Positions 6,982-14,941 of a stretch of DNA of 64,000 bases are shown in pieces. Within the stretch, counting starts at the first letter, position 1; every line of letters starts with the position of its first letter. This stretch comes from Cupriavidus neocaledonicus. Its GTDB lineage: Bacteria > Pseudomonadota > Gammaproteobacteria > Burkholderiales > Burkholderiaceae. The stretch spans positions 1-64,000 of the forward strand of contig NZ_AQUR01000084.1 in the NCBI RefSeq assembly GCF_000372525.1. The letters run 5' to 3'. The translations under genes were made by a program, and so were the position numbers. The notes below the pieces were generated by a model. That model was given only the letters and a program-made list of their open reading frames with translations, did not search any database and had not been told where the DNA came from.

Positions 6982-8577
6982 ATGGCCATCGACAATCTCT
7001 ACGATGCCGGCATCGCCGCCGGCTGGAAGGTACTGGACGCCTCCACCTTCACCACCACGCGCACGCTCGATGCCGACGTCGTCATCGTCGGCAGCGGCGC
7101 GGGCGGCGGCATCAGCGCCGAAGCCCTCAGCCGCGCCGGCCTGCGCGTGGTGCTGCTCGAAGAAGGCGCGCTGCGCACCTCGGACAGCTTCCGCGACATG
7201 GACGAGAACCGCGCCTACCGCGAGCTGTACCAGGAAGCCGCGGCGCGCACCACCGCCGACGGCGCCATCGCCATCCTGCAGGGCCGCGCGGTCGGCGGCA
7301 GCACCACGGTCAACTGGTCGTCCAGCTTCCGCACGCCGCCGCAGACGCTGGCGCACTGGGCCACGCACCACGCCGTCACCGGCCACGGCGAGGCCGAGAT
7401 GGCGCCGTGGTTCCGGCAGGTGGAGGCGCGCCTTGGCATCGCGCCGTGGGCGCTGGCGCCCAATCCCAACAACGACGTGCTGCGGCGCGGCTGCGAGACG
7501 CTGGGCTGGGAATGGCATGTGATCCCGCGCAACGTGAAGGGCTGCTGGAATTCGGGCTATTGCGGCTTCGGCTGCCCGGTCAACGCCAAGCAGTCGATGC
7601 TGGTGTCGACCATTCCCGCCGCGCTGGCCAGCGGCGCCACGCTGGTGCACCGCGTGCGGGTGCGGACGCTGGACCATGACGGCCAACGCGTGCGCTCGGT
7701 CACCGGTGAGGCGCTGGGCGCCGACGGGTATACGCCCACGGGGATCGCCGTGGTCGTGCGCGCGCGGCACGTGGTCGCCGCCGGCGGCGCCATCAACACG
7801 CCGGCATTGTTGCTGCGCTCGCGCGTACCGGACCCGCATCAGCGGCTGGGCATAAGAACGTTTATCCATCCGGTGAATATCAGCATCGCCAAGATGCCAG
7901 AGCGCATTGATCCCTATTATGGCGCGCCGCAGTCTGTCGCCTCTGACCACTTCCAGTGGCAGCACGGCGCGACCGGGCCGATGGGCTACAAGCTGGAGGT
8001 GCCGCCGATGTTCCCCGGCATCAGCGCGGGCGTGGTCAATGGCGTGGGCGAGGCACTGCGCCGCGACATGGCACAGCTGCCCAACACCAACGCCATGCTG
8101 GCGCTGCTGCGCGACGGCTTCGTGCCGGAAAGTCCGGGCGGACGCGTGCGCCTGGCGCCCGACGGCAGCCCGCTGCTGGACTACGACATGACCGACTACG
8201 CCTGGGACGGCGTGCGGCGCGCGTGGCTGAGCATGGCGCAGGCGCAGTTCGCCGCTGGCGCCGAACGCGTGCGGCCCGCGCACGTCGACGCCGCCGAGTA
8301 CCGCAGCTGGCCCGAGGCCCGCGCGGCCATCGCGCGGCTGCCGCTCAAGCCGTTCCGCACCGCGCTGTTTACCGCGCACCTGATGGGCGGCTGCGGCATG
8401 AGCGACGACCCGCGCGGCGGCGTGGTCGACAGTCGCGGCCGCCATCACCAGCTGGCCAACCTGTCGGTGTTCGACGGCTCGGTGTTCCCGACCAGCGTGG
8501 GCGCGAATCCGCAGTTGTCGGTGTTCGCGCTGAGCGCGCAGAACGCCGACGCGCTGGCGCAAAACCTCACGTCATGA
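6982..8577 (+). CDS. GMC-family FAD-dependent oxidoreductase
   Basis: This 531-residue glucose-methanol-choline family flavoprotein has an FAD motif GSGAGGG at 37-43, the GMC segment GRAVGGSTTVNWSSSFR near 104-120, a cysteine cluster (CWNSGYCGFGCPVNAK) near 187-202 and a C-terminal block ending NPQLSVFALSAQNADAL. The cysteine cluster resembles membrane-linked GMC alcohol dehydrogenases and cholesterol-oxidase-like enzymes. The usual catalytic His-His/Asn pair is not obvious by eye. It is predicted to oxidise an alcohol to an aldehyde or ketone at the membrane or periplasm with the preceding Tat subunit, feeding the monooxygenase/dehydrogenase pathway next door. The alcohol is unknown. Confidence 0.88.
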   Translation: MAIDNLYDAGIAAGWKVLDASTFTTTRTLDADVVIVGSGAGGGISAEALSRAGLRVVLLEEGALRTSDSFRDMDENRAYRELYQEAAARTTADGAIAILQGRAVGGSTTVNWSSSFRTPPQTLAHWATHHAVTGHGEAEMAPWFRQVEARLGIAPWALAPNPNNDVLRRGCETLGWEWHVIPRNVKGCWNSGYCGFGCPVNAKQSMLVSTIPAALASGATLVHRVRVRTLDHDGQRVRSVTGEALGADGYTPTGIAVVVRARHVVAAGGAINTPALLLRSRVPDPHQRLGIRTFIHPVNISIAKMPERIDPYYGAPQSVASDHFQWQHGATGPMGYKLEVPPMFPGISAGVVNGVGEALRRDMAQLPNTNAMLALLRDGFVPESPGGRVRLAPDGSPLLDYDMTDYAWDGVRRAWLSMAQAQFAAGAERVRPAHVDAAEYRSWPEARAAIARLPLKPFRTALFTAHLMGGCGMSDDPRGGVVDSRGRHHQLANLSVFDGSVFPTSVGANPQLSVFALSAQNADALAQNLTS

Positions 8578-8690
8578 TGCATTCGCGCGCGACCGGCACG
8601 ACCTTGTCTGGCTGTGCAGGCATGCGGCCAGCATGCCCGCTGCATGGTGCGGCGGACAATGCCGTGCGATGGCGCACACAACATCGGTTT

Positions 8691-8708
8691 TTAGAATGTC
8701 CATTCCAA
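8691..8708. promoter_or_regulatory. Inverted repeat upstream of the TetR gene (candidate autoregulatory operator)
   Basis: TTAGAATG-TC-CATTCCAA is a near-perfect 18-bp inverted repeat (7 of 8 positions pair) in the 272-nt gap between the GMC gene and the TetR gene, about 140 nt before the TetR start. Short GAATG/CATTC palindromes of this kind are typical TetR-family targets. No convincing -35/-10 pair was identified next to it, so its promoter context is open. Confidence 0.4.
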
Positions 8709-8849
8709 TTCAGCGCTTGTGAAACGCCCGAAGCGGTGGATAGGCTTCGTACAGCTGTTTCAAGCATCCGTATGCCGCCAGAGCAGGGAGCGGACAGCGC
8801 AGCAACTTGCAAAGGGGTTTATCGCGGTACAGAAGAGAGAAGCGCCCCC

Positions 8850-9824
8850 ATGAAGACCGGCAAAAGCTCGGCAGGAGACACCAAGGCCCGGATTCTCGAC
8901 GCCACGGAAAAGCTGTTCACCGAGGTTGGCTACGAAGCCACCTCGCTCAGGCAGGTCACGTCGCGCGCCATCGTCAACCTGGCCGCCGTGAACTACCACT
9001 TCCGCAGCAAGGACATCATGATGCACGCCGTGCTGAGCCGGCGCCTGGACCCGCTCAACGCGCGGCGCCTGGCGCTGCTCGATGCCTGCGAAGCGCGCTG
9101 GCCCGGCCACGCGATCCGCTGCGAGCACGTGATGGGCGCGCTGTTCGTGCCCGCGCTGCAGATGGCGCGCGACCCGTCGGTGGGCGGGCCGTCATTCCTG
9201 CGGCTGCTGGGGCGCGTGTATTCGGATACCTCGCCGTTCATCCAGCAATACCTGCTGGAGCACTACGCGCCGGTGTACGGCCGCTTCTTCGATGCCTTCG
9301 CGCGCGCCATCCCGGCGCTGCCGCGGCACGAGCTGGGCTGGCGCCTGCAGTTCGCGCTCAAGGCGCTGGCCGGCGTGCTCGCCGGCGAGGAACTGACCAG
9401 CCTGCTGCCCGCCTTCACACAGGGCCGGCAGATGAGCGATGCGCACGTGCTGGCCCAGCTCACCGCGATGGTCGAGGCCGTGCTGAACGTGGCGCAGCCC
9501 GGCGCGGACCAGCTCTCGGCGCTGCAGTCGGTGTTCGAGCTGGGCGAGGCGCAGCCGCACGCTGGGCAGCGCGCCGGCAGCCTTGCGGCGCAGTCCGCCA
9601 ATGATCCGGATGCCAGCGTGGCCGCGATCGCGGCCCCCATGGACGAGGCGGCCAGCCATGCCGCCGCCGCCCTCGGCAAGGCCCGCACCGGCGCACGCAT
9701 CGTGCGCAATGCGGGCACCAAGCGTGCCGCCGTGACCAGCGTGCCGGTGCGCGCGCGCGAGCACACCGTGAGCTTCCCCAGCAACCCGCTGGATGACTGG
9801 ATGCGAATGCGCACCAGGACATAG
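8850..9824 (+). CDS. TetR-family transcriptional regulator with long C-terminal extension
   Basis: This protein has 324 residues. Residues 10-60 form the TetR DNA-binding domain (KARILDATEKLFTEVGYEATSLRQV, AAVNYHFRSKD). A ligand domain with a C-terminal-region typical of fatty-acid-type TetRs follows to about 225. The last 100 residues are Ala/Arg-rich, low complexity and absent from standard TetRs (about 200-220 residues). The AAGAGAGAA ahead of the ATG is a weak ribosome site. It faces the DUF1571-DUF2957-OmpW set and lies downstream of the oxidation genes, so control of one or both sets is plausible. An inverted repeat at 8691-8708 may be its own operator. Confidence 0.88.
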   Translation: MKTGKSSAGDTKARILDATEKLFTEVGYEATSLRQVTSRAIVNLAAVNYHFRSKDIMMHAVLSRRLDPLNARRLALLDACEARWPGHAIRCEHVMGALFVPALQMARDPSVGGPSFLRLLGRVYSDTSPFIQQYLLEHYAPVYGRFFDAFARAIPALPRHELGWRLQFALKALAGVLAGEELTSLLPAFTQGRQMSDAHVLAQLTAMVEAVLNVAQPGADQLSALQSVFELGEAQPHAGQRAGSLAAQSANDPDASVAAIAAPMDEAASHAAAALGKARTGARIVRNAGTKRAAVTSVPVRAREHTVSFPSNPLDDWMRMRTRT

Positions 9825-9998
9825 CGGCACGCGCCGCCGCCGGTTACCGCCGGCACGGCGCCGCCGCGCTCACGCAACCTGAACCGTCGATCCACCCGGC
9901 GAGGCCGCGCCGCGGCCCCGGTGAACCCGCGCGCCCGCGGCATGCCGCCCGCGCTGCGGTGACCTGTTCGCTTTGCCCGTCTTGAGGAGGAAGCTGCC

Positions 9999-10943
9999 GT
10001 GTCAATCCATGCGCCGATCCGACCATCCAGTCGACCATCCAACCGACCACCGAAAAACCTGCGCCGCCTTGCCGCCATCAGCGGCGCCATCATCGGCCTG
10101 CTGGGCGCGCCGCTGGCGTTTCCGCCTGTCGCCATGGCCCAGCCAGCCAGCGCTGCCGCTGTAGCGGGCACGGCCTATGACGGCCTGCCATCGGCGCAGC
10201 AGGCCGCGCTGTTCTCGCGCCAGGTCGCCAGCGGCGAGCTCGCGCGCCTGTCCGATGCGCAGGTGCTGGCGGTGTTCCAGGCGCTGCAGCCCGATGCGCT
10301 GCTGAAATGGGCACGCGCCGAGATGAACCGCTACCCCGAGTACGAATACTGGATGTCGCGCCAGGAACGGCTCAACGGCCAGTGGCAGGAGCAGCCCGCG
10401 AAGATGCAGATCCGCTACCGCCATGCGCCGCGCCAGCTCTATGCCAGGTGGCTGCCCGGCGGCGCGCAGGCGGGCCAGGAAATCCTGTATGACGAGACCC
10501 GCCGCAAGGACGAGATGTACGGCCACCTGGGCGGCGTGCTGGGCTTTACCTCGATGTGGATCGCGCTGGACGGCTCGCTGGCGCGTTCGCAGTCCAACCA
10601 TACCGTGCGCGACCTGGGCTTCCAGTACGTGCTGTCGATGCTCGAGCGCGACGCGAAATCGCTGCGCGCCGCCGGCCTGTCCGAGAAATACGGCAAGGCC
10701 GAGATCGTGCAGGAGCAGGGCGTGCGCATGGTGGCGCTGACCTGGGACTTGCCGGCCGGCGCGCCGCAGTACTACGCCAAGCGCGTGCAGCTGATGCTGG
10801 ACCTGAAGCATCCGTATATCCGCGTCGAAACCGCGTGGGATGCCGACGGCAACATGGTCGAGAAGATCGTGTTCGACAAGCTGGTGCGCAAGACCTTCGA
10901 GGCCGCGGCGTTCGACCCGGCCAATCCCGAGTATCGCTTCTGA
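9999..10943 (+). CDS. DUF1571-like exported protein
   Basis: This 314-residue protein is predicted to be exported through an N-terminal signal (a long basic n-region to about residue 23, then a hydrophobic stretch ending near PVAMAQ at 47). The mature part resembles the DUF1571 family, a beta-rich domain of unknown function distantly like LolA-type lipid carriers. The start is a GTG with a very strong GAGGAGG site 8 nt upstream, which decides the start. It precedes two DUF2957 lipoproteins and an OmpW-type porin in the same orientation, suggesting a periplasmic step in handling a hydrophobic compound. Function is unknown. Confidence 0.75.
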   Translation: MSIHAPIRPSSRPSNRPPKNLRRLAAISGAIIGLLGAPLAFPPVAMAQPASAAAVAGTAYDGLPSAQQAALFSRQVASGELARLSDAQVLAVFQALQPDALLKWARAEMNRYPEYEYWMSRQERLNGQWQEQPAKMQIRYRHAPRQLYARWLPGGAQAGQEILYDETRRKDEMYGHLGGVLGFTSMWIALDGSLARSQSNHTVRDLGFQYVLSMLERDAKSLRAAGLSEKYGKAEIVQEQGVRMVALTWDLPAGAPQYYAKRVQLMLDLKHPYIRVETAWDADGNMVEKIVFDKLVRKTFEAAAFDPANPEYRF

Positions 10944-11102
10944 CGCGGCACGCGCCGCGCGCGGCCGCGCCCGTTTGGAACGGCCGCTCTATTGACGCTG
11001 AAACCCGTGCGCGGCGACAGTCGCCGCTCACGACAGGATCCGGACGCAGAGCCGGACCACCGATCCGGCAACAGGGGTCGCAGGAAAAACAGGAGACAGG
11101 CC

Positions 11103-12458
11103 ATGACCATGTCGAGGCTTTGGCGCAGCACCTTGGTGGTGACAGGAGTGAGCGTGGCCGCCGCGCTGGCCGGCTGCGGTGGCGGCGGCGGCGGCGAAGA
11201 CACGCCGCGCGCCGGCACGCAGGCGCCGCCGCAGTGCGCGGACACCGGCACGTGCCCGGCGCAGGGGCCGGTCACCATCGGCGGCCCGCCCGGATCGCTG
11301 TGCCCGGCGGCGCTGGACTACGGCACCACCTTCACCGGCGGCTCCGGCGCGGGCGAGCTGGTCAGGCTGCGCTTCGATACCACGGCGCGCACGTACCAGC
11401 TGGAAATCATCGAGTCGCCGGTGCCGAAGCAGCCCGGCAGCGTCAGCCCGACGCGCGCGGGCGTGACCTTCACCGGCACCTTCGCCAACCTGACCTCGCT
11501 GCCCACCGCCGAGCAGAACCGCTGCGCGGTGGCGCTGCAGACCGCCACGGCGTCGGACGGCGTCTCGCAGGCGAATATCGACAGCGCAAAACCGCCGGTG
11601 ATCTTCCTCGGCAACGGCGTTGCCGGCGGCGGCATCCCGGGCGCCACCATCTCCTATCCGGGCGTGCTCGGACTGGGCGCGATCCCGGCGACCACCTTCC
11701 CGTTCTACCCGGTGCTGGCGTTCGCGCAGACCGAGACCGATTTCGCCAGGGTGGCCGGCACCTACAACCTGCTGGGCTACCACCAGGTGCCGTCCGGCGG
11801 CACGCTGACCGCCTCGAGCCACTTCACGCCCGCCACCGCGCAGACCACCGAGACGTTGCATGCCGACGGCAGCTGCACCACGGCGAGCGGCAGCTGCCGC
11901 AGCACCGGCAACAACTGGAAGCTGCGCAGCGCCGACGGCGCATTCGAAAGCAGCAATGCCGACGGCAGCCGCCGCTATCCCTCGTTCCACAACCAGGCCA
12001 TCACTGCCAACAACGCCAGCCGCGCCAAGGGGCTGATGGTGGTAGGCAAGCTCAATGGCGCGCTGGTGCCGCTGCTGGTGCGCACCGGCTACGCGCAAAT
12101 CTCGCTGTTGCCGCTGACGGTCAATGTCGACGATGAATCGGGACTCGCGCTGATGGCGCCGGCCATCACTGTCGCCAGCGGCCGGCTCGACGGCGGCTAT
12201 ATCGGCTCGGGCAGCGACTTTGCCTACACCGCGTCGCTGGTCAGGGGCACGCGCGTCGACCTGCTCGAGCCGATGACGATGAATCAGACCGGCGGCTTCC
12301 AGCTCGACTTCACGCAGGCCGCGGCGGGCATGGTGACCACCACCGACAACAGCGGCATCACCGGCGCGCTGATCGCCAGCGGCCGTGTGTTCAGCCACTT
12401 GTCAGGCACCAGCGGCAGCAGCCCGACCTTCCGCGTGGGCGTGCTCGCGGCACCCTGA
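11103..12458 (+). CDS. DUF2957 family lipoprotein, first copy
   Basis: This 451-residue predicted lipoprotein has a signal peptide with lipobox L-A-G-C25 followed by a flexible poly-Gly run. The mature region contains LCPAALDYGTTFTGGSGAGE and GLMVVGKLNGALVPLLVRTGYA, both repeated with small changes in the next gene, so the two are tandem paralogues. CAGGAGA precedes the ATG. The family is found in Burkholderia/Ralstonia-type genomes and has no assigned function. The protein would be anchored in the outer membrane or exposed in the periplasm. No catalytic motif is recognisable. Confidence 0.8.
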   Translation: MTMSRLWRSTLVVTGVSVAAALAGCGGGGGGEDTPRAGTQAPPQCADTGTCPAQGPVTIGGPPGSLCPAALDYGTTFTGGSGAGELVRLRFDTTARTYQLEIIESPVPKQPGSVSPTRAGVTFTGTFANLTSLPTAEQNRCAVALQTATASDGVSQANIDSAKPPVIFLGNGVAGGGIPGATISYPGVLGLGAIPATTFPFYPVLAFAQTETDFARVAGTYNLLGYHQVPSGGTLTASSHFTPATAQTTETLHADGSCTTASGSCRSTGNNWKLRSADGAFESSNADGSRRYPSFHNQAITANNASRAKGLMVVGKLNGALVPLLVRTGYAQISLLPLTVNVDDESGLALMAPAITVASGRLDGGYIGSGSDFAYTASLVRGTRVDLLEPMTMNQTGGFQLDFTQAAAGMVTTTDNSGITGALIASGRVFSHLSGTSGSSPTFRVGVLAAP

Positions 12459-12493
12459 GCGCAGCGCAGACAAAACAACGAGGAGACCAAGCC

Positions 12494-13762
12494 ATGCATC
12501 AGATCATCCTTCCGCGCCCATCGACCGCGCCGGCGCGCGCGCTGGCCGTGGCCGCCACCGCCATGCTTGCCGCCTGCGGCGGTGGTGGCGGCGGCGACGA
12601 CGCCCCCGCCACGCCCACGGCCGCGCAGACGCGGCTGTGCCCGGCCTCGCTGGACTACAACACCACCTTCACCGGCGGCACCGGCTCGGGCGAGCTGGTC
12701 AAGGTGCAGATCGACACCACCCGCATGACCTGGCAGGTGACCTTCCTCGATTCCTCGGTGCCGCGCCAGACCGGCACCGTGCAGCCCACGCGCAGCGATC
12801 CCACCAATGGCCTGAACGTGATGCGCGGCACGCTCAAGGCCGAGACCGGCCTGCCCACCGAGAAGCTGAACCAGTGCGCGTTCGAGCTGAGCGGCGCCAG
12901 CCTCGATCCAAACCGCCCGGCCAAGCTCTTCGTCGGCGAAGGCGTGGCGGGCGGCACCATCCCCGGCGCGCGCATCCAGTTCAACGGCGTGCTCGGCGCC
13001 GGGGCGGTGCCCGATACCACCTTCCCGTATTTCCAGTTCATCGGCTTCGCGCAGACCGAGACCGACCTGTCGAAGATCGCCGGCCAATACAACGGCACCG
13101 GCTTCCACGAGGTGCCGTCCAAGCAGTTCCAGCTGGTGGCGCAGGACTACCGCATGGCGCTCGCCGCCGACGGCTCGTTCACGGTCTGCGACAACGCCAC
13201 TGGCACCTGCGAGCGCAAGGGCAACAACTTCGTGCCGCAGCCCAGCGGCGCGCTGCTGTCCACCAACTACAAGGCCGAGAGCCAGCCGCCCACGCTGGGC
13301 AGCACGCTGGGCAAGGCCTATCTGATCGTGGGCAAGCTGCGTGGCCAGCTGGTGCCGATCATGATCCGCGTCGGCTATGCCAACGACTCGCTCGCCAATG
13401 GGCCCCTGGGCGCCGACGACGAGATCGGCATCGGCATGATGGCCCCCGCCGTGGCGATCACCGAGGGCACGGTCAATGGCGAATACGTCGGCGTCGACAG
13501 CAACTTCAACTACCGCGTGACGGCGCTGGTGGGCGCCGCCGCGACCATGATGGACCCGTTCCGGCCGTCCGATGCGTCGCTGGCGATCCCGTACCGGCTG
13601 GACTTCGCGCAGCAGGTGCCGGGCGTGGTGCGCACCTCGCGCCGCGAGGCGCCGGCGGGCTCGGCGCCGACCGGCAAGCTGATGTTCACCGGCGGCGTGT
13701 TCGGCTTCCTGGAGCAGCGCGACGGCGGCCCGTACTTCACCGTCGGCGCGTTCGTGCAATAA
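12494..13762 (+). CDS. DUF2957 family lipoprotein, second copy
   Basis: This 422-residue paralogue of the preceding gene has a lipobox L-A-A-C28 followed by Gly6. Shared blocks include LCPASLDYNTTFTGGTGSGE, FAQTETDLSKIAGQYNGTGFH and LIVGKLRGQLVPIMIRVGYA. GAGGAGA lies before the ATG and only 35 nt separate it from the first copy, so the two are probably co-transcribed. Divergence between the copies is substantial, so the duplication is not recent. Function is unknown; linkage to an OmpW porin suggests a role at the outer membrane. Confidence 0.8.
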   Translation: MHQIILPRPSTAPARALAVAATAMLAACGGGGGGDDAPATPTAAQTRLCPASLDYNTTFTGGTGSGELVKVQIDTTRMTWQVTFLDSSVPRQTGTVQPTRSDPTNGLNVMRGTLKAETGLPTEKLNQCAFELSGASLDPNRPAKLFVGEGVAGGTIPGARIQFNGVLGAGAVPDTTFPYFQFIGFAQTETDLSKIAGQYNGTGFHEVPSKQFQLVAQDYRMALAADGSFTVCDNATGTCERKGNNFVPQPSGALLSTNYKAESQPPTLGSTLGKAYLIVGKLRGQLVPIMIRVGYANDSLANGPLGADDEIGIGMMAPAVAITEGTVNGEYVGVDSNFNYRVTALVGAAATMMDPFRPSDASLAIPYRLDFAQQVPGVVRTSRREAPAGSAPTGKLMFTGGVFGFLEQRDGGPYFTVGAFVQ

Positions 13763-13775
13763 GCCGGCCCCAGGC

Positions 13776-13803
13776 CCGGGGCCATCGCAGCCCCGGCGCC
13801 TTT
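13776..13803 (+). terminator. Possible weak terminator after the DUF2957 pair
   Basis: CCGGGGC-ATCGC-region-GCCCCGG forms a 7-bp GC-rich stem with a 7-nt loop, followed after three bases by TTT. It is weak by the usual U-run criterion, so partial read-through into the OmpW gene is likely. Confidence 0.35.
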
Positions 13804-13847
13804 ACCGATGCATCTACCAGTGACTTCACTGCCCCGGGGGACACAAC

Positions 13848-14687
13848 ATGAAGACCTTGCACCTCACGCTCGCGCTGGTGCTGGCCGCGCTGGCCAGCAT
13901 CGCCCTGCCTGCCCACGCCCAGAAGAAGGGCGACAACGTAGTCTCGGCCGGCTGGTTCCATATCCGGACCCACGGCCAGAGCGACCCGCTCACTACCTCG
14001 CTGCTGGACGTGCCGATCAACTACCCGCTCGGGCTGCCGTCGACCTTCACCGCGCCGGGCAGCAGCATCTCGTCGTCCAACGCCAATACGCTGGGGCTGA
14101 CCTTCAGCCACTTCGTCACCGACCATATCGCCATCACCGCGGTGGGCGGCATCCCGCCCGAGTTCAAGCTCTATGGCCATGGCGAGCTGATCCCGCCCGG
14201 CCCGGCCGGCGCGCTCGGCCGCCAGAGCCTGGGCGACCCGGCGCTGAACCCGATCATCACCAAGGCGCGCCAGTGGAGCCCGGCGGCGATGGTGCAGTAC
14301 CACTTCCTGGAGCCGGGCACGCGCTTCCGGCCATTCCTGGGGCTCGGCGTCTCGTACAACTTCTTTACCAACATCGAAGTCAATCCGGCCTTCGCCAGCT
14401 CGGTCAACAACAACCTCGGCGCCATCCTGGCCGCCGGCGCGGGCATTCCGGGACCGACCTCGGTCAGCGCCGATGCGTCGTCGTCGTGGGCGCCGGTCTT
14501 CAATATCGGCGGCACCTACAACTTCGACGAGCACTGGGGGCTGACCGCGGCGGTGACCTACATCCCGCTGAAGACCACCTCGACGATGACGATCAAGGCG
14601 GCCAACGGCACGGTACTGTCGACCTCGAAGACCAGGCTGGAGCCGAATCCGCTGGTGTTTTTTGTGGCGGCTTCGTATAAGTTCTGA
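13848..14687 (+). CDS. OmpW/AlkL-family outer membrane protein
   Basis: This 279-residue protein has a cleavable signal (MKTLHLTLALVLAALASIAL, cut near AHA-QK) and a mature beta-barrel ending in the C-terminal Phe signature (ASYKF) recognised by the Bam machinery. Features of OmpW are visible: GWFHIRTHG near the N terminus, DHIAITAVGGIPPEFKLYG, FRPFLGLGVSYNFF and a final NFDEHWGLTAAVTYIPL. It is longer than OmpW itself because of extended loops. OmpW relatives such as AlkL let alkanes and other hydrophobic molecules cross the outer membrane, which fits the neighbouring oxidation genes. The substrate link is inferred. It is followed by an intrinsic terminator. Confidence 0.88.
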   Translation: MKTLHLTLALVLAALASIALPAHAQKKGDNVVSAGWFHIRTHGQSDPLTTSLLDVPINYPLGLPSTFTAPGSSISSSNANTLGLTFSHFVTDHIAITAVGGIPPEFKLYGHGELIPPGPAGALGRQSLGDPALNPIITKARQWSPAAMVQYHFLEPGTRFRPFLGLGVSYNFFTNIEVNPAFASSVNNNLGAILAAGAGIPGPTSVSADASSSWAPVFNIGGTYNFDEHWGLTAAVTYIPLKTTSTMTIKAANGTVLSTSKTRLEPNPLVFFVAASYKF

Positions 14688-14695
14688 GGACGAAA

Positions 14696-14723
14696 AAAAG
14701 CCAGTGGCAAACCACTGGCTTTT
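14696..14723 (+). terminator. Intrinsic terminator of the OmpW gene
   Basis: AAAAGCCAGTGG pairs perfectly with CCACTGGCTTTT around a CAAA loop, 8 nt after the stop codon. The A and T runs on both sides would let it work in either direction. Confidence 0.85.
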
Positions 14724-14749
14724 GTCGCATGAACCGCTGCCGATGTACT

Positions 14750-14773
14750 CCCTCTCCCGCTTGCGGGAGAGGG
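14750..14773. repeat. Dispersed palindromic repeat, copy 1 (head-to-head pair, left)
   Basis: CCCTCTCCCGC-TT-GCGGGAGAGGG is a perfect 11-bp-arm palindrome followed on the right by CTGGGGTGAGGGCAGGAG, a tail shared with other copies. It faces the copy at 14842-14867, and together they could fold into one large hairpin between convergent genes. Confidence 0.8.
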
Positions 14774-14841
14774 CTGGGGTGAGGGCAGGAGCCTCCACGA
14801 AGTACGGCCGTCGCAATTGCCAGCGCCGGCCTTCACCCCCG

Positions 14842-14867
14842 CCCCTCTCCCGCAAGCGGTAGAGGGG
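14842..14867. repeat. Dispersed palindromic repeat, copy 2 (head-to-head pair, right)
   Basis: CCCCTCTCCCGC-AA-GCGGTAGAGGGG has one mismatch in its 12-bp arms. Its tail (CTTCACCCCCG) lies on the left, so its orientation is opposite to that of copy 1. It is followed by GAGCAAACC, a flank shared with the copies at 25925 and 45316. Confidence 0.8.
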
Positions 14868-14883
14868 AGCAAACCCGCGAAAA

Positions 14884-14913
14884 AAAAACGACGCGCCAGG
14901 GCGCGTCGTTTTT
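14884..14913. terminator. Bidirectional terminator between OmpW and RND operons
   Basis: AAAAACGACGCGC-CAGG-GCGCGTCGTTTTT is a perfect 13-bp stem with an A-run on the left and a T-run on the right, placed 29 nt beyond the stop of the minus-strand outer-membrane-factor gene. It can end the RND operon and act as a backup for OmpW. Confidence 0.85.
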
Positions 14914-14941
14914 CGTTACGGCAATAGTCAGGCATGAGCCC

